Shown: positions 36,933-45,915 of the stretch, piece after piece
How the letters are laid out: each line of letters begins with the position of its first letter
How positions within the stretch are numbered: the stretch's first letter is position 1
Assembly: GCF_024701975.1 (NCBI RefSeq)
Contig: NZ_JANLNM010000002.1
Coordinates: 62,001 to 126,000, forward strand
From: Variovorax sp. ZS18.2.2
GTDB taxonomy: Bacteria; Pseudomonadota; Gammaproteobacteria; Burkholderiales; Burkholderiaceae_C
Direction of reading: 5' to 3'
Length of the DNA: 64,000 bases
Made by a program: the position numbers and the translations under genes
Notes under the pieces: generated by a model
Told to the model about the DNA's origin: nothing
The model's input: the letters and a program-made list of their open reading frames with translations, nothing else
Databases searched by the model: none

Positions 36933-38381
36933 ATGACAGCAACCCATTACATCGACGGCGGCCGCGTGGCCTCGCTCGGCACCGAAACCATCGCCGTGAT
37001 CGACCCGAGCGACGGACAGCGCTTCGGCGAGATCGCACGCGGCAATGCGGCGGATGTGGACGCCGCAGTCCGCGCCGCACGCAAGGCCATGGGCGAGAAC
37101 TTCGACGGCCCCTGGGGTGCGATGACCGCGCTCGAACGCGGCCGCCTGCTGGCCAGGCTCGGCGCCGCAGTGATGCAGCACCACGAGGAACTCGCCCAGC
37201 TCGAAGCGCGCGACACCGGCAAGGCGCTGCGCGTGGCGCGCAATGACGCGACCGCGCTCGCGCGCTACTTCGAGTACTACGCCGGCGCTTGCGACAAGCT
37301 GCACGGCGACACGCTGCCCTACGAGCGCGGCTACACGGTGCTGACGGTGCGCATGCCGCACGGCGTGACCGGGCACATCATTCCCTGGAACTACCCGATG
37401 CAGATCGCGGGCCGCAGCGTGGGTGCTTCGCTTGCGGCTGGCAACGCCTGTGTGGTCAAGCCGGCCGAGGACGCGAGCCTCTCGCTGCTGCGCCTGGCGG
37501 AGATCGCGACCGAGGTGGGCTTTCCCGCCGGCGCGCTGAATGTGGTGACGGGCTACGGCAGGGAGGCGGGCGCGGCGTTGTGCGCGCATCCGGGCATCGA
37601 CCACATCTCGTTCACCGGTTCGACTGTCACAGGACGCAGCGTCGGCCTCGCGGCGGCCGAGCGGCATTGCCCCGTCACGCTGGAGTTGGGCGGCAAATCA
37701 CCGCAGCTCGTGTTCGCCGATGCCGACCTCGATGCGGCCGTGCCCGTGCTGCTCAACGCGATCATCCAGAACGCCGGCCAGACCTGTTCGGCGGGCAGTC
37801 GCGTGCTGGTCGAGCAATCGGTGTACGAAGAAGTCGTGAAGCGACTGGCCGAGCGCTTCTCGGCCGTGCTCTCGGGTCCGCCTGCCGACGATCTGGACAT
37901 GGGTCCGCTGATCAACGAAAAGCAGTTCCGCCAGGTGCGCGACATGGTCGCGACCGCCGAGGCGAATGGCGTGAAGGTGGCGGCGCGCGGCACGGTGTCT
38001 TCGAACGCGTCTGCAAATGGTTACTACCAGGAAGCTGTGTTGTTCCGCGATGTGCCCGCGGACAGCGAGCTTGCGCAGCGCGAAGTCTTCGGCCCCGTGC
38101 TGGCCGTGATGCCCTTCGCCGACGAGGCCGAGGCGATCAGGCTCGCGAACGGCACCGACTTCGGCCTGGTGGCCGGCGTCTGGACCCGCGACGGCGCACG
38201 GCAGCTGCGCGTGGCGAACAAGCTGCACTGCGGTCAGGTCTTCATCAACAACTACGGTGCGGCGGGCGGCGTGGAATTGCCCTTCGGCGGCGTCAAGTCG
38301 AGTGGCTTCGGCCGCGAGAAGGGTTTCGAAGCCCTGCTAGGCTTCACGACCCTCAAGACCATCGCCATCAAGCACGGGTGA
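36933..38381 (+). CDS. NAD(P)-dependent aldehyde dehydrogenase
   Basis: Aldehyde dehydrogenase of 482 residues. ATG 36933 follows an AGGAGA ribosome-binding site. The catalytic Cys is in NAGQTCSAGSRVLVE, the general-base Glu in VTLELGGKSPQ, and the cofactor motif FTGSTVTGRSVG is present. The closest-looking branch covers betaine-aldehyde, gamma-aminobutyraldehyde and semialdehyde dehydrogenases. In this operon it could oxidise an aldehyde formed after amide hydrolysis. Confidence 0.93.
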   Translation: MTATHYIDGGRVASLGTETIAVIDPSDGQRFGEIARGNAADVDAAVRAARKAMGENFDGPWGAMTALERGRLLARLGAAVMQHHEELAQLEARDTGKALRVARNDATALARYFEYYAGACDKLHGDTLPYERGYTVLTVRMPHGVTGHIIPWNYPMQIAGRSVGASLAAGNACVVKPAEDASLSLLRLAEIATEVGFPAGALNVVTGYGREAGAALCAHPGIDHISFTGSTVTGRSVGLAAAERHCPVTLELGGKSPQLVFADADLDAAVPVLLNAIIQNAGQTCSAGSRVLVEQSVYEEVVKRLAERFSAVLSGPPADDLDMGPLINEKQFRQVRDMVATAEANGVKVAARGTVSSNASANGYYQEAVLFRDVPADSELAQREVFGPVLAVMPFADEAEAIRLANGTDFGLVAGVWTRDGARQLRVANKLHCGQVFINNYGAAGGVELPFGGVKSSGFGREKGFEALLGFTTLKTIAIKHG

Positions 38382-38385
38382 ACCC

Positions 38386-39294
38386 ATGAACACGAACACA
38401 CAAGAAGCACAAGAGCCCCGCCGCGTCGGCCTGGTCGGCGTCGGCCTGATGGGCAGCGGCATTGCGCAGAACATCGTCAAGCACGGCCACCGGCTGACCA
38501 TCCTCGACCACCCCGGCAACCAGCCCGTCGGCGCGCTGCTCGCGGCCGGCGCCACGGCGGTGTCGGACGTGACGGCACTGGCTGCGGAGGTCGATGTGCT
38601 GATCCTCTGCGTCACCGGCACGCCGCAGGTCGAGGCCGTGATGCTCGGCAAGGATGGAAAGGGGGGCGCGCTCGCCAGCCTGCGCCCCGGCACCGTGGTG
38701 ATCGATTGCTCGACCGCCGTGCCCGACTCCACGACCAAGGTCGCGCAAGCCGTGCAGGCCAAGGGCGGCAAGTTCCTCGACGCGCCGATGACGCGCACCG
38801 CCAAGGAAGCCGCCGAAGGCCGGCTCAACCTGCTGGTGGGCGGCGACGCCGAGGTGCTGGCCTCGTGCCTGCCGCTCCTGCGCTGCTTTGCCGAGAACAT
38901 CACGCATGTGGGCGGCATCGGTGCGGGCCATGCGATGAAGCTGCTGCATAACTTCGTGTCGCTCGGCACCGTCGCGCTGCTGTGCGAAGCGGCCGCCTGC
39001 GCGGAGCGCGCCGGCGTGGCGCCCGATGTGTTCGTCGATGTGCTGGCCAAGGGCGGTGGCAACGGTGTGGCGCTGGAACGCGTCAAGCCCAAGCTCCTGA
39101 CCGGCAGCACCGACTCGCTGAAGTTCTCGATGGCCAATGCCAAGAAGGACCTGGGCTACTACAACGACATGGCGCAGCAATCGTCGGCCAGCCACGGCAT
39201 CGCGCAGGCCGTCGAGACGCTGTTGACCTACGGCATCGACACCTTCGGCCCCGACCGCATGGTGCTCGACCTGGTGGAAGCGCTGAAGAAGTAA
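38386..39294 (+). CDS. Beta-hydroxyacid dehydrogenase (3-hydroxyisobutyrate dehydrogenase-like)
   Basis: Protein of 302 residues. The Rossmann motif is VGLVGVGLMGSGIAQNIVKH, the substrate-binding DAPMTRTAKEAAEGRLN replaces the usual DAPVSGG-type block, and the catalytic Lys is in GAGHAMKLLHNF. The atypical substrate loop means the acid oxidised or reduced may differ from 3-hydroxyisobutyrate or tartronate semialdehyde. It is the last gene of the operon, 4 bp after the aldehyde dehydrogenase stop. Confidence 0.88.
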   Translation: MNTNTQEAQEPRRVGLVGVGLMGSGIAQNIVKHGHRLTILDHPGNQPVGALLAAGATAVSDVTALAAEVDVLILCVTGTPQVEAVMLGKDGKGGALASLRPGTVVIDCSTAVPDSTTKVAQAVQAKGGKFLDAPMTRTAKEAAEGRLNLLVGGDAEVLASCLPLLRCFAENITHVGGIGAGHAMKLLHNFVSLGTVALLCEAAACAERAGVAPDVFVDVLAKGGGNGVALERVKPKLLTGSTDSLKFSMANAKKDLGYYNDMAQQSSASHGIAQAVETLLTYGIDTFGPDRMVLDLVEALKK

Positions 39295-39320
39295 GGCGCT
39301 GCGCCTCGCCTCACCTGCCG

Positions 39321-40208
39321 CTACGGCACGTAGCGCGAGAGCAAATGATCGACCAGGCGGCGCTGCGGAAACGTCAGCGTCTCCTGCCGCGTGCAGAGGT
39401 ACATGCGGCGCGACGCCCACGCGTCGGAAAGGTTCAAAAAGCGCAGGCCCATTTCCTTGCGGTAGGTGGCCGCCGCGCCCTCGGGCAGGATGCCCACGCC
39501 CATGCCGGCCTCGATCATCCGGCACACCGCCTCGAAGCTCTTGACCTTCACGCGCAGGCGCAGCACCTTGCGCGCGGCGACCGCCGCATCCTCGATGGTG
39601 CGGGCGATGGCCGAGTCGTTCTCCAGGCCCACGAAATCGAAGTCGAGCAGCTCCGCGAACGACACCTCGCGATTGCGGTACGGGTGCTTGCGGTGGACGA
39701 TGGCCACCAGCCTGTCCATGCGGTACGGAATGAAGTTGAGCGTGGTGTCTGCGGTGTCGCCGGTGATCACGCCGACGTCGGCCTGCCGGTCGCGGATCGC
39801 CTGCACGATCCACACGCTGCGGTGCTCCTCCACATCGACGCGGATCTCCGGGTAGCTGCGGCGGAAGCTCGCCACGTCGTCGGGCAGGAACTGCCCCATG
39901 GCCGAGGCATTGGCCTGCAGTCGCACGCGGCCGGTCGCGCCCTGCGCGTAGTCCGAGAGATCGGCGCGCATGCGGTCGACGTCGCGCAGGATCAGCCGCG
40001 CATGGATGGCCAGCGACTCGCCTGCGCCAGTCACGGTCACGCCCTTGGAGGTGCGCTGGAAGAGCGGCACGCCGAACTCGGTCTCGAGGATGCGGATGCG
40101 GCGGCTCGCGGCCGACAGCACCATGTGGTGCTCCTCGGCGGCCTTCGACAGGCTGCCGGATTCGAGGGCGCTCAGGAAGAGCGCGAGGGAGTCGAGGTCG
40201 GGCCGCAT
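39321..40208 (-). CDS. LysR family transcriptional regulator
   Basis: Regulator of 295 residues with an N-terminal winged HTH (residues about 1-62, SLSKAAEEHHMVLSAASRRI, then LETEFGVPLFQRTSKGV) and an effector-binding domain. It is convergent with the catabolic operon and lies 8 bp downstream of the FAH-family gene on the same strand, so it may control that gene, the operon, or both. The effector is probably a small carboxylic acid, as is usual for such loci, but this is inference. Confidence 0.9.
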   Translation of the reverse strand: MRPDLDSLALFLSALESGSLSKAAEEHHMVLSAASRRIRILETEFGVPLFQRTSKGVTVTGAGESLAIHARLILRDVDRMRADLSDYAQGATGRVRLQANASAMGQFLPDDVASFRRSYPEIRVDVEEHRSVWIVQAIRDRQADVGVITGDTADTTLNFIPYRMDRLVAIVHRKHPYRNREVSFAELLDFDFVGLENDSAIARTIEDAAVAARKVLRLRVKVKSFEAVCRMIEAGMGVGILPEGAAATYRKEMGLRFLNLSDAWASRRMYLCTRQETLTFPQRRLVDHLLSRYVP

Positions 40209-40216
40209 CGGTCCGT

Positions 40217-41011
40217 TCAGCGCAGGGTGATTGCCAGCGAATCGAACGGCGCTTCGAACTCGGCACGCCAGGTTTCGCCGGGCACGATGGGCCAGGCGTC
40301 GGTCCATGTGCCGGTGGTGATCACGTCGCCGGGTTGCAGCGTCGGCGCACCCGGGCAGTTCTGCAGCTCCTGCACGAAATGGCGGAGCGCATGCAGCGGG
40401 CCGTCGAGCACGTTGACGCTGGTGCCTTCGTCGATGGCCGCATCGCCCTTGAACAGTCTGAGGCGGGTGGCCGCCAGCTTGTCGTCGAGCTCGGCGCCCG
40501 TATTCGCGAACTTGCGAACGGGCGTTTCGCGGCCGACCAGCAGGCGTGCATGCAGCGCGCCATCGGCCACGGTTTCCGCGGCGGTGAATTTCCAGTCGCA
40601 GTGAGACTGCACGATCTCGAAGCCCGGTGCCAGCCACTCGACGCAGCCGAAGACCTGCTCCAGCGTTGCATCGCGCGGTGGGGTCGCGGCGATGCCGAAG
40701 ACGATCTCAGGCTCGATCCGGGGCTGGACGGTTCCGGCGAGGTCCACGGTTCCATGTCCGTCGCAGCGCGTGAGCGTCGTGTTCCATACCGGACCCCAGA
40801 TCGGCCCGAACACGCCGTAGCGCTGCCAGATCGTGCGGTTGGTGAAGCCGATCTTGTAGCCGACCGGGCGCTCGCCGCGTTCCAGCCGCAGGGCACGCAG
40901 CGCGAGCGCGTCCTGGTAGGCGGCGGCAACGTCGGTGCGGCCGAGGGTGGAGCGGTCCGCAGGCCACAACGCGGCCTTGTCGTAGTGGGCGAGTACGGCT
41001 TCGGGGGTCAT
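40217..41011 (-). CDS. FAH-family protein, 2-keto-4-pentenoate hydratase-like
   Basis: Protein of 264 residues in the fumarylacetoacetase superfamily, 2-oxopent-4-enoate hydratase/4-oxalocrotonate decarboxylase branch. Visible motifs are GYKIGFTNRTIW, the metal-binding RIEPEIVFGIA (E-x-E pattern), and the C-terminal LQPGDVITTGTWTDA. It starts the FAH-LysR pair. With the facing operon it suggests breakdown of a keto-acid, but no ring-cleavage enzyme is present here. Confidence 0.85.
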   Translation of the reverse strand: MTPEAVLAHYDKAALWPADRSTLGRTDVAAAYQDALALRALRLERGERPVGYKIGFTNRTIWQRYGVFGPIWGPVWNTTLTRCDGHGTVDLAGTVQPRIEPEIVFGIAATPPRDATLEQVFGCVEWLAPGFEIVQSHCDWKFTAAETVADGALHARLLVGRETPVRKFANTGAELDDKLAATRLRLFKGDAAIDEGTSVNVLDGPLHALRHFVQELQNCPGAPTLQPGDVITTGTWTDAWPIVPGETWRAEFEAPFDSLAITLR

Positions 41012-41080
41012 CGAATCAGTCTACATGCGACGGGGCGGCGGTCACAGCCGTGTCACGTTGCGCGTGGCACGCTCGCGGCC

Positions 41081-41548
41081 TTGGAACCACAACGCCGTCT
41101 TCACCTGCGACCCTTCCTCATCGCATTGGCGGTTGCCTGCCTGATGGCGTTGGCCGTTGCATGGCATCTCACGGCAAATACCAGGTCAGCGGAAGGCCCG
41201 CCGCTCGAGATCCGCTGGCACGGCAACGGCATCATCCTGCAGGGCACGGTGAGGGACGTGGCCACGCAGCGCGCGCTGGCCGAGGGCGCTGCCGCACGGC
41301 TCGGTGGCGAGGCCGACCAGGTGGTGGACTGGCTCGACATCGTGCCCTCCGCGCTGCCGGTGGCGGACGCCGCAGCGCTCGCTGAACTCATCCGCCTCGG
41401 ACAGGAAGGCTGGCACCTGCAGCGGCGGGCGAAAGACGGATGGCTGGCTGTGCAGTCGCTCACCGACGAGCGCAGCGCCAGGGCTCGCGCTCTGCTGCGC
41501 ACCGCATTCGGTCCAGAGGTTTCGATCGAACTGGTAGCGCTGCCCTGA
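41081..41548 (+). CDS. Membrane-anchored protein with BON-like segment
   Basis: Hypothetical protein of 155 residues, probably starting at TTG 41081 (no ATG is suitably placed; the next Met is inside the membrane segment). A single N-terminal hydrophobic segment (FLIALAVACLMALAVAWHL) is followed by a periplasmic part. The segment NGIILQGTVRDVATQRALAE resembles a BON-type beta-alpha unit, as found in OmpA/OOP-family envelope proteins. No further function can be assigned. Confidence 0.6.
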   Translation: MEPQRRLHLRPFLIALAVACLMALAVAWHLTANTRSAEGPPLEIRWHGNGIILQGTVRDVATQRALAEGAAARLGGEADQVVDWLDIVPSALPVADAAALAELIRLGQEGWHLQRRAKDGWLAVQSLTDERSARARALLRTAFGPEVSIELVALP

Positions 41549-41633
41549 GCCCCCGCGCGGGCAAGGGATGGTCACGCCGCCGTCATGTCGCGTGGCCAGC
41601 ATGCGCTGCATTCCAATATGGAGGAGAAGATCC

Positions 41634-43457
41634 ATGCATGCATCGCTGAAACATCTCGCGCTGGCGGGTGTCGTCCTGGCCACCTTGTCCGCTTGCGGCG
41701 GCAGTGGCAGTTCGGGCAATTTCTTTCCCTTTCTCCCGCCGGCGCCCCCGCCCGCACCGGCGCCTCCCCCCGCGCCCGGCAGCATCGACGTGAAGCTCAT
41801 CGCCTTCAACGACCTGCACGGCAACCTCGAGCCGCCCAAGCTCTCGATCACCGCACCCGCCACCGGTGGCGGCACGGTGCCGGTGCCCGCCGGCGGCGCG
41901 GCCTACTTGGCTTCGGCCGTTGCATCGCTCAAGGCGAAGAACGAGAACAACGCGGTGGTGTCGGCCGGCGACATGATCGGCGCCTCGCCGCTGGTGTCGG
42001 CGCTGTTCCTCGACGAGTCGACCATCGAGGCCGTGAACGCGATGAAGATCGACTTCAACGCCGTCGGCAACCACGAATTCGACAAGGGCCAGACCGAACT
42101 GCTGCGCATGAAGAACGGCGGCTGCGCAAAGAACACCGCGCTCGAACCCTGCCGCGTGAACAAGGCCTTCCCGGGCGCGAACTTCGGCTTTCTCGCGGCC
42201 AACACGGTGAAGACCGACGGCAACACGCTGTTCCCCGCGACCGGCATGAAGAGCTTCACCAAGGACGGCGCCACGGTGAAGGTCGCCTTCATCGGCATGA
42301 CGCTGAAGGGCACGCCCAACATCGTGACGCCCGCCGGCGTTGCGGGCCTGAGCTTCAAGGACGAAGCCGACACGGCGAATGCGCTGATCCCGCAACTGAA
42401 GGCACAGGGCGCGGACGCCATCGTCGTGGTGATCCACGAAGGCGGCACCACCACCGTCGGCTACAACGACAAGAGTTGCGCCGGCCTGAGCGGCGACATC
42501 CTGCCGATCCTGAACAAGCTCGATACGGCAGTCGACGTGGTGATCTCGGGTCACACGCACCGCTCGTACGTCTGCGACTACGGCAAGACCAATCCGGCCA
42601 AGCCTTTCCTGCTGACGAGCGCGGGCCAGTACGGCACGCTGCTGACCGACATCAATCTCACCATCGACACCCGCACCCGCAAGGTGACGGCCAAGGCGGC
42701 CGACAACGTGATCGTGCAGGGCGAGGCCTACACCAGCGGCGCCAACACCATCGCGCTGACCGACCAGTACCCCGTGTTCGGCAAGAACCAGGAGGTGGCC
42801 GCGCTCATCAGCCAGTACCTCGCGATCGCCGGGCCGCTGGTGCAGCGCGTGGTGGGCTCGCTCACGACCACCGCGACGCGCGCGCAGGTGGAACCATCGA
42901 AGGAAAGCGTGCTCGGCAACCTGATCGCCGACGCGCAGCTCGCCGCGACCAGCCCGGCTGGCAAGGGCGCCGCGCAGATCGCCTTCATGAACCCGGGCGG
43001 CGTGCGCGCCGACCTCGCGCCCGCGCCCGGCGGCAACGTGACCTACGGCCAGATCTTCGCGGTGCAGCCCTTCGGCAACAGCCTGGTAGTGAAGACGATG
43101 ACGGGCGCGCAGATCAAGGCGGTGCTCGAGCAGCAGTTCAACAGCGGCTCCAACACCGTAGCCGCGCCGAAGGTGCTGCTGCCCTCGCGCGGCCTGACCT
43201 ACGCGTTCAGCGCTTCGGCGCCCGGCGGCTCGCGCATCAGCAACATGGCGCTCAATGGCACGGCCATCGATCCGGCGGCGAACTACCGCGTCACGATGAA
43301 CAGCTTCCTGGCCACCGGCGGCGACAACTTCACCGTGTTCAACCAGGGCACCGACGTGCTCGGCGGCGATCAGGACGTGGACGCGCTGGAGGCCTACATC
43401 AAGGCGAACAGCCCGCTCGCGCCGCCGGCGACCGACCGCATCACGGTCGTTCCCTGA
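41634..43457 (+). CDS. Periplasmic 5'-nucleotidase/metallophosphoesterase lipoprotein
   Basis: Protein of 607 residues. The start MHASLKHLALAGVVLATLSA leads to lipobox Cys21, followed by a Pro-rich linker. The calcineurin-like N-terminal domain has metal-binding motifs IAFNDLHGNLEP, VVSAGDMIGASP, VGNHEFDKG and VISGHTHRSY. The C-terminal 5'-nucleotidase domain binds the nucleoside (FMNPGGVRADL, VQPFGNSLV, FLATGGDNF). It probably releases phosphate and nucleosides from extracellular nucleotides. The end overlaps the convergent DUF418-like gene by 17 bp. Confidence 0.92.
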   Translation: MHASLKHLALAGVVLATLSACGGSGSSGNFFPFLPPAPPPAPAPPPAPGSIDVKLIAFNDLHGNLEPPKLSITAPATGGGTVPVPAGGAAYLASAVASLKAKNENNAVVSAGDMIGASPLVSALFLDESTIEAVNAMKIDFNAVGNHEFDKGQTELLRMKNGGCAKNTALEPCRVNKAFPGANFGFLAANTVKTDGNTLFPATGMKSFTKDGATVKVAFIGMTLKGTPNIVTPAGVAGLSFKDEADTANALIPQLKAQGADAIVVVIHEGGTTTVGYNDKSCAGLSGDILPILNKLDTAVDVVISGHTHRSYVCDYGKTNPAKPFLLTSAGQYGTLLTDINLTIDTRTRKVTAKAADNVIVQGEAYTSGANTIALTDQYPVFGKNQEVAALISQYLAIAGPLVQRVVGSLTTTATRAQVEPSKESVLGNLIADAQLAATSPAGKGAAQIAFMNPGGVRADLAPAPGGNVTYGQIFAVQPFGNSLVVKTMTGAQIKAVLEQQFNSGSNTVAAPKVLLPSRGLTYAFSASAPGGSRISNMALNGTAIDPAANYRVTMNSFLATGGDNFTVFNQGTDVLGGDQDVDALEAYIKANSPLAPPATDRITVVP

Positions 43458-44172
43458 GCAGAGACGGCCTCGGTCGATCGATTCGTTGAGGTAGCCCCTT
43501 GGCGCGTCGGGGATCGGGGCCTGCGGTGTGGCGTCGCATGGGCTGCGGCTTGCCCGAGACCAGGCTGTGGCACAACCATTCGGCGGGACCCGCGTTGTAG
43601 CGCGCCAGCCACCAGCAACTGGAGGCCGCCTGCAGCGCGAAGATCGCGATGCCGAAGACCACGAGGCTCACAGGATCGAGGTGGAGGCCGGTGCCGTGCA
43701 GGATGCACAGAGTGAGCAGCGCTTGCGCGAGGCCGTTCGTCAGCGCCATCCGGCCAGCGGGCGCCAGCTTCAGCAGCCAGCGTCGCCATGAGGCTCGCTG
43801 GAACAGGAGAACGAAGGCGGCCGCGAAGAACGCGCCTTGCGCGAGCAGCGCGACATCGCGCAGCGTAGGGGCAATGGACGCACCGACCACGGCGATCAGG
43901 TTCACGGCAAAACCCGCGTACAGGAGGCGTTGCCAGAAGCGGCGATGCGCCACCGATTCGCGCAGCACGGCGGCGTGGCCGGTCCACAAGCTCGCGACCA
44001 TCAGCACCAGCAGGCCGGCCACCGCATGGCCGGGGAGGAGACCGAGCAGGTGGACCATCAGCACGCCGAACAGGCCGAAGCCGCGCAATGCGTCAGGCAG
44101 TGAAAGGCGGGCAATGAGAGGGCCAATGCGCACCGGCGGCAAAGGCAACGTACGGACAGTCTCGGAGGTCAT
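43441..44172 (-). CDS. DUF418-like membrane protein, unusually short
   Basis: Polytopic membrane protein of 243 residues. The N-terminal RLSLPDALRGFGLFGVLMVH matches the DUF418/YeiB-type start (LDALRGFALLGI...N), and the late segment WWLARYNAGPAEWLCHS matches the family's F..GPLEWLWR block. Full-length members have roughly 350-400 residues. Here the central membrane region seems to be missing, joining the first helix to the C-terminal third without a stop or frameshift. The tail after the GPAEW block is Arg/Pro-rich. It may be a degraded but still open copy. Confidence 0.6.
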   Translation of the reverse strand: MTSETVRTLPLPPVRIGPLIARLSLPDALRGFGLFGVLMVHLLGLLPGHAVAGLLVLMVASLWTGHAAVLRESVAHRRFWQRLLYAGFAVNLIAVVGASIAPTLRDVALLAQGAFFAAAFVLLFQRASWRRWLLKLAPAGRMALTNGLAQALLTLCILHGTGLHLDPVSLVVFGIAIFALQAASSCWWLARYNAGPAEWLCHSLVSGKPQPMRRHTAGPDPRRAKGLPQRIDRPRPSLLRERP

Positions 44173-44451
44173 CGAAGTACGTGTGGGTTGTGGTGGGTTC
44201 CGCTGCGATGCTATGAATCAGCATTGCCCCAACATTGCGTTTCCTCCATCGATGCTGCGGTGCAAAACCGGGTTCCAGAACCCCGCTTTCGCCCGTCGCC
44301 AACGCCAGCGCAGGCACGCGGCCTGACTTCGCGTAGGCGGGATTCCCACGTCGGATTTCTCGTGTTTTGGCGGCCGTAGCATGGCTCGATCTGCCGCTGC
44401 AGGCAGAGAGCTTTCCTGCCGATCCATGTTCTTTTTGCAAAGGAATCCATC

Positions 44452-45036
44452 ATGAGCACCATGAACCTCCGCACGCTCGCGCTCTCGTCCGTCGTTGCAG
44501 CGTGCAGCCTTGCCTTCGTCGGATGCACCACGACGCGCCCGCAGGACCAGGGCAGCAGCGCAACCTCGCGCACGTCGATCGATGCACAGGTCGATGCCTC
44601 GCTGTCCAAGCTGTACGACTCGGTGAAGGGATCGCGCGAACTGGTCTCCAAGTCGAGCGGCGTGCTGGTGTTCCCGGCCGTGGTCGGGGCCAGCCTGGGC
44701 GTCGGCGCCGAATACGGACGCGGCGCATTGCGCGTGAATGGCCGCACGCAGTCGTACTACAGCACCACCGCAGGCTCGGTGGGCTTCCAGGCCGGCGCGC
44801 AGTCGAAGGCCGTGATCTACCTGTTCACCACGCAGGCGGCGCTCGACAAATTCCGCAGCAGCAAGGGCTGGACGGCCGGCGCCGACGCCACGGTGGCGCT
44901 TGCCACCATCGGCGCCAACGGCAGCATCGATACCAACACGATCCGGCAGCCCGTGGTGGGCTTCGTGCTGACCAACGTGGGGTTGGAAGCGGGCGTCTCG
45001 CTGTCGGGCGCGAAGATCACCGAGATCCAGCTGTAA
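44452..45036 (+). CDS. SYLF-domain lipoprotein (YSC84-like)
   Basis: Lipoprotein of 194 residues with lipobox AFVGC (Cys25). The SYLF domain is marked by SKSSGVLVFPAVVGASLGVG, the GRGALRVNGRTQSYYS block and the C-terminal TNVGLEAGVSLSGAKITEI. Bacterial members are periplasmic lipid-binding-type proteins. It is preceded by a plausible AAAGGA ribosome-binding site and faces the ParB-like gene convergently. Confidence 0.9.
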   Translation: MSTMNLRTLALSSVVAACSLAFVGCTTTRPQDQGSSATSRTSIDAQVDASLSKLYDSVKGSRELVSKSSGVLVFPAVVGASLGVGAEYGRGALRVNGRTQSYYSTTAGSVGFQAGAQSKAVIYLFTTQAALDKFRSSKGWTAGADATVALATIGANGSIDTNTIRQPVVGFVLTNVGLEAGVSLSGAKITEIQL

Positions 45037-45069
45037 GACGGGCGCTGGCGCGGGGCCTGCGCCCCGCCG

Positions 45070-45915
45070 TCAATCGGCCAGTTGCGCCGCCAGTTGCGCC
45101 TGCAGATCGGCGACCTGTCTGCGCAGGGCGTCGTTCTCGCGCGTGAGTTCGGCCACGCGTTGCTCTAGTGCTTCGACCGCATCGGGCTTGGCCGCCTGAT
45201 CGTCCGATGTGGACTCGGGCGATTCTTCGCGCGGCTTGCGCTTGGCTTCGCGCACGCGCTTGGCGGCCTGCTTGAGTTCGTCCTTGCCCGCATTTGCGGC
45301 AGTGACTTGTTCTTCGGCGGGCAGGCTGGCCACGGCTGCGGCGGTGTTGATCGAGATCACCCCCGATTTCACCGCAGCGACCAGTTCGGGCGCAGCTTGC
45401 TTCTGGATCTTTTCGATCATCACGACCTGGCTGCTGCTCAGGCGCGCGGCCTTGGCGATGGATTCGCGGCTGTTCAGCGGCGCGGGCGGCGGCAGGGCGT
45501 TGGCGTTGTCGGCGGAGGATTCGCCGGCGGGCGTGTCGACATCGAAAGGCGGGTCGTCAGATGACGGGGTTTCCGACAGCGCGCGGGAGCGCTGATCGTC
45601 GACGATGACTTTCTTTCGAAGCGCCAGCACGCCGCGCTGGTAGTCCGAGATGCTGCGCCGGCCGAGGTGCTGATCGATCATCCAGAGGTGCACATCCTCG
45701 ATCGCCTTGAAGCGCGTGTTCTGCACCGTCTGGAACGGCAGGCCGTGCTTCTGGCAGATGCCGTAGCGGTTGTGGCCATCCACCAGCACCTCGCCCCACA
45801 GCACGAGCGCATCGCGGCAGCCCTCGGTGAGGATGCTGCGTTCCAGCGCCGCGTATTCCTCCGGAGACATGGGATCGATATAGGCTTTGAGTTCTTCGTT
45901 GACGACGATGTTCAT
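45070..45915 (-). CDS. ParB N-terminal-like protein with C-terminal coiled coil
   Basis: Protein of 281 residues. The N-terminal segment (SPEEYAALERSILTEGCRDAL, split at 20 here as SPEEYAALERSILTEGCR, then LVDGHNRYGIC) is a ParB/Srx-type nuclease/CTPase-like fold with the conserved DGHxR motif. A middle HTH-like region (SRESIAKAARLSSSQVVMIE) and a C-terminal heptad region (ALEQRVAELTRENDALRRQV) follow. No partner ParA is present, so chromosome segregation is unlikely. Its ATG overlaps the stop of the upstream phosphopantetheinyl transferase by 4 bp. Confidence 0.75.
   Translation of the reverse strand: MNIVVNEELKAYIDPMSPEEYAALERSILTEGCRDALVLWGEVLVDGHNRYGICQKHGLPFQTVQNTRFKAIEDVHLWMIDQHLGRRSISDYQRGVLALRKKVIVDDQRSRALSETPSSDDPPFDVDTPAGESSADNANALPPPAPLNSRESIAKAARLSSSQVVMIEKIQKQAAPELVAAVKSGVISINTAAAVASLPAEEQVTAANAGKDELKQAAKRVREAKRKPREESPESTSDDQAAKPDAVEALEQRVAELTRENDALRRQVADLQAQLAAQLAD

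Noticed and set aside
41081-41548. Longer start for this gene at 40334
   Set aside because: The upstream frame is antisense to the FAH-family gene and has no membrane or family features; the signal-anchor segment begins right after TTG 41081.
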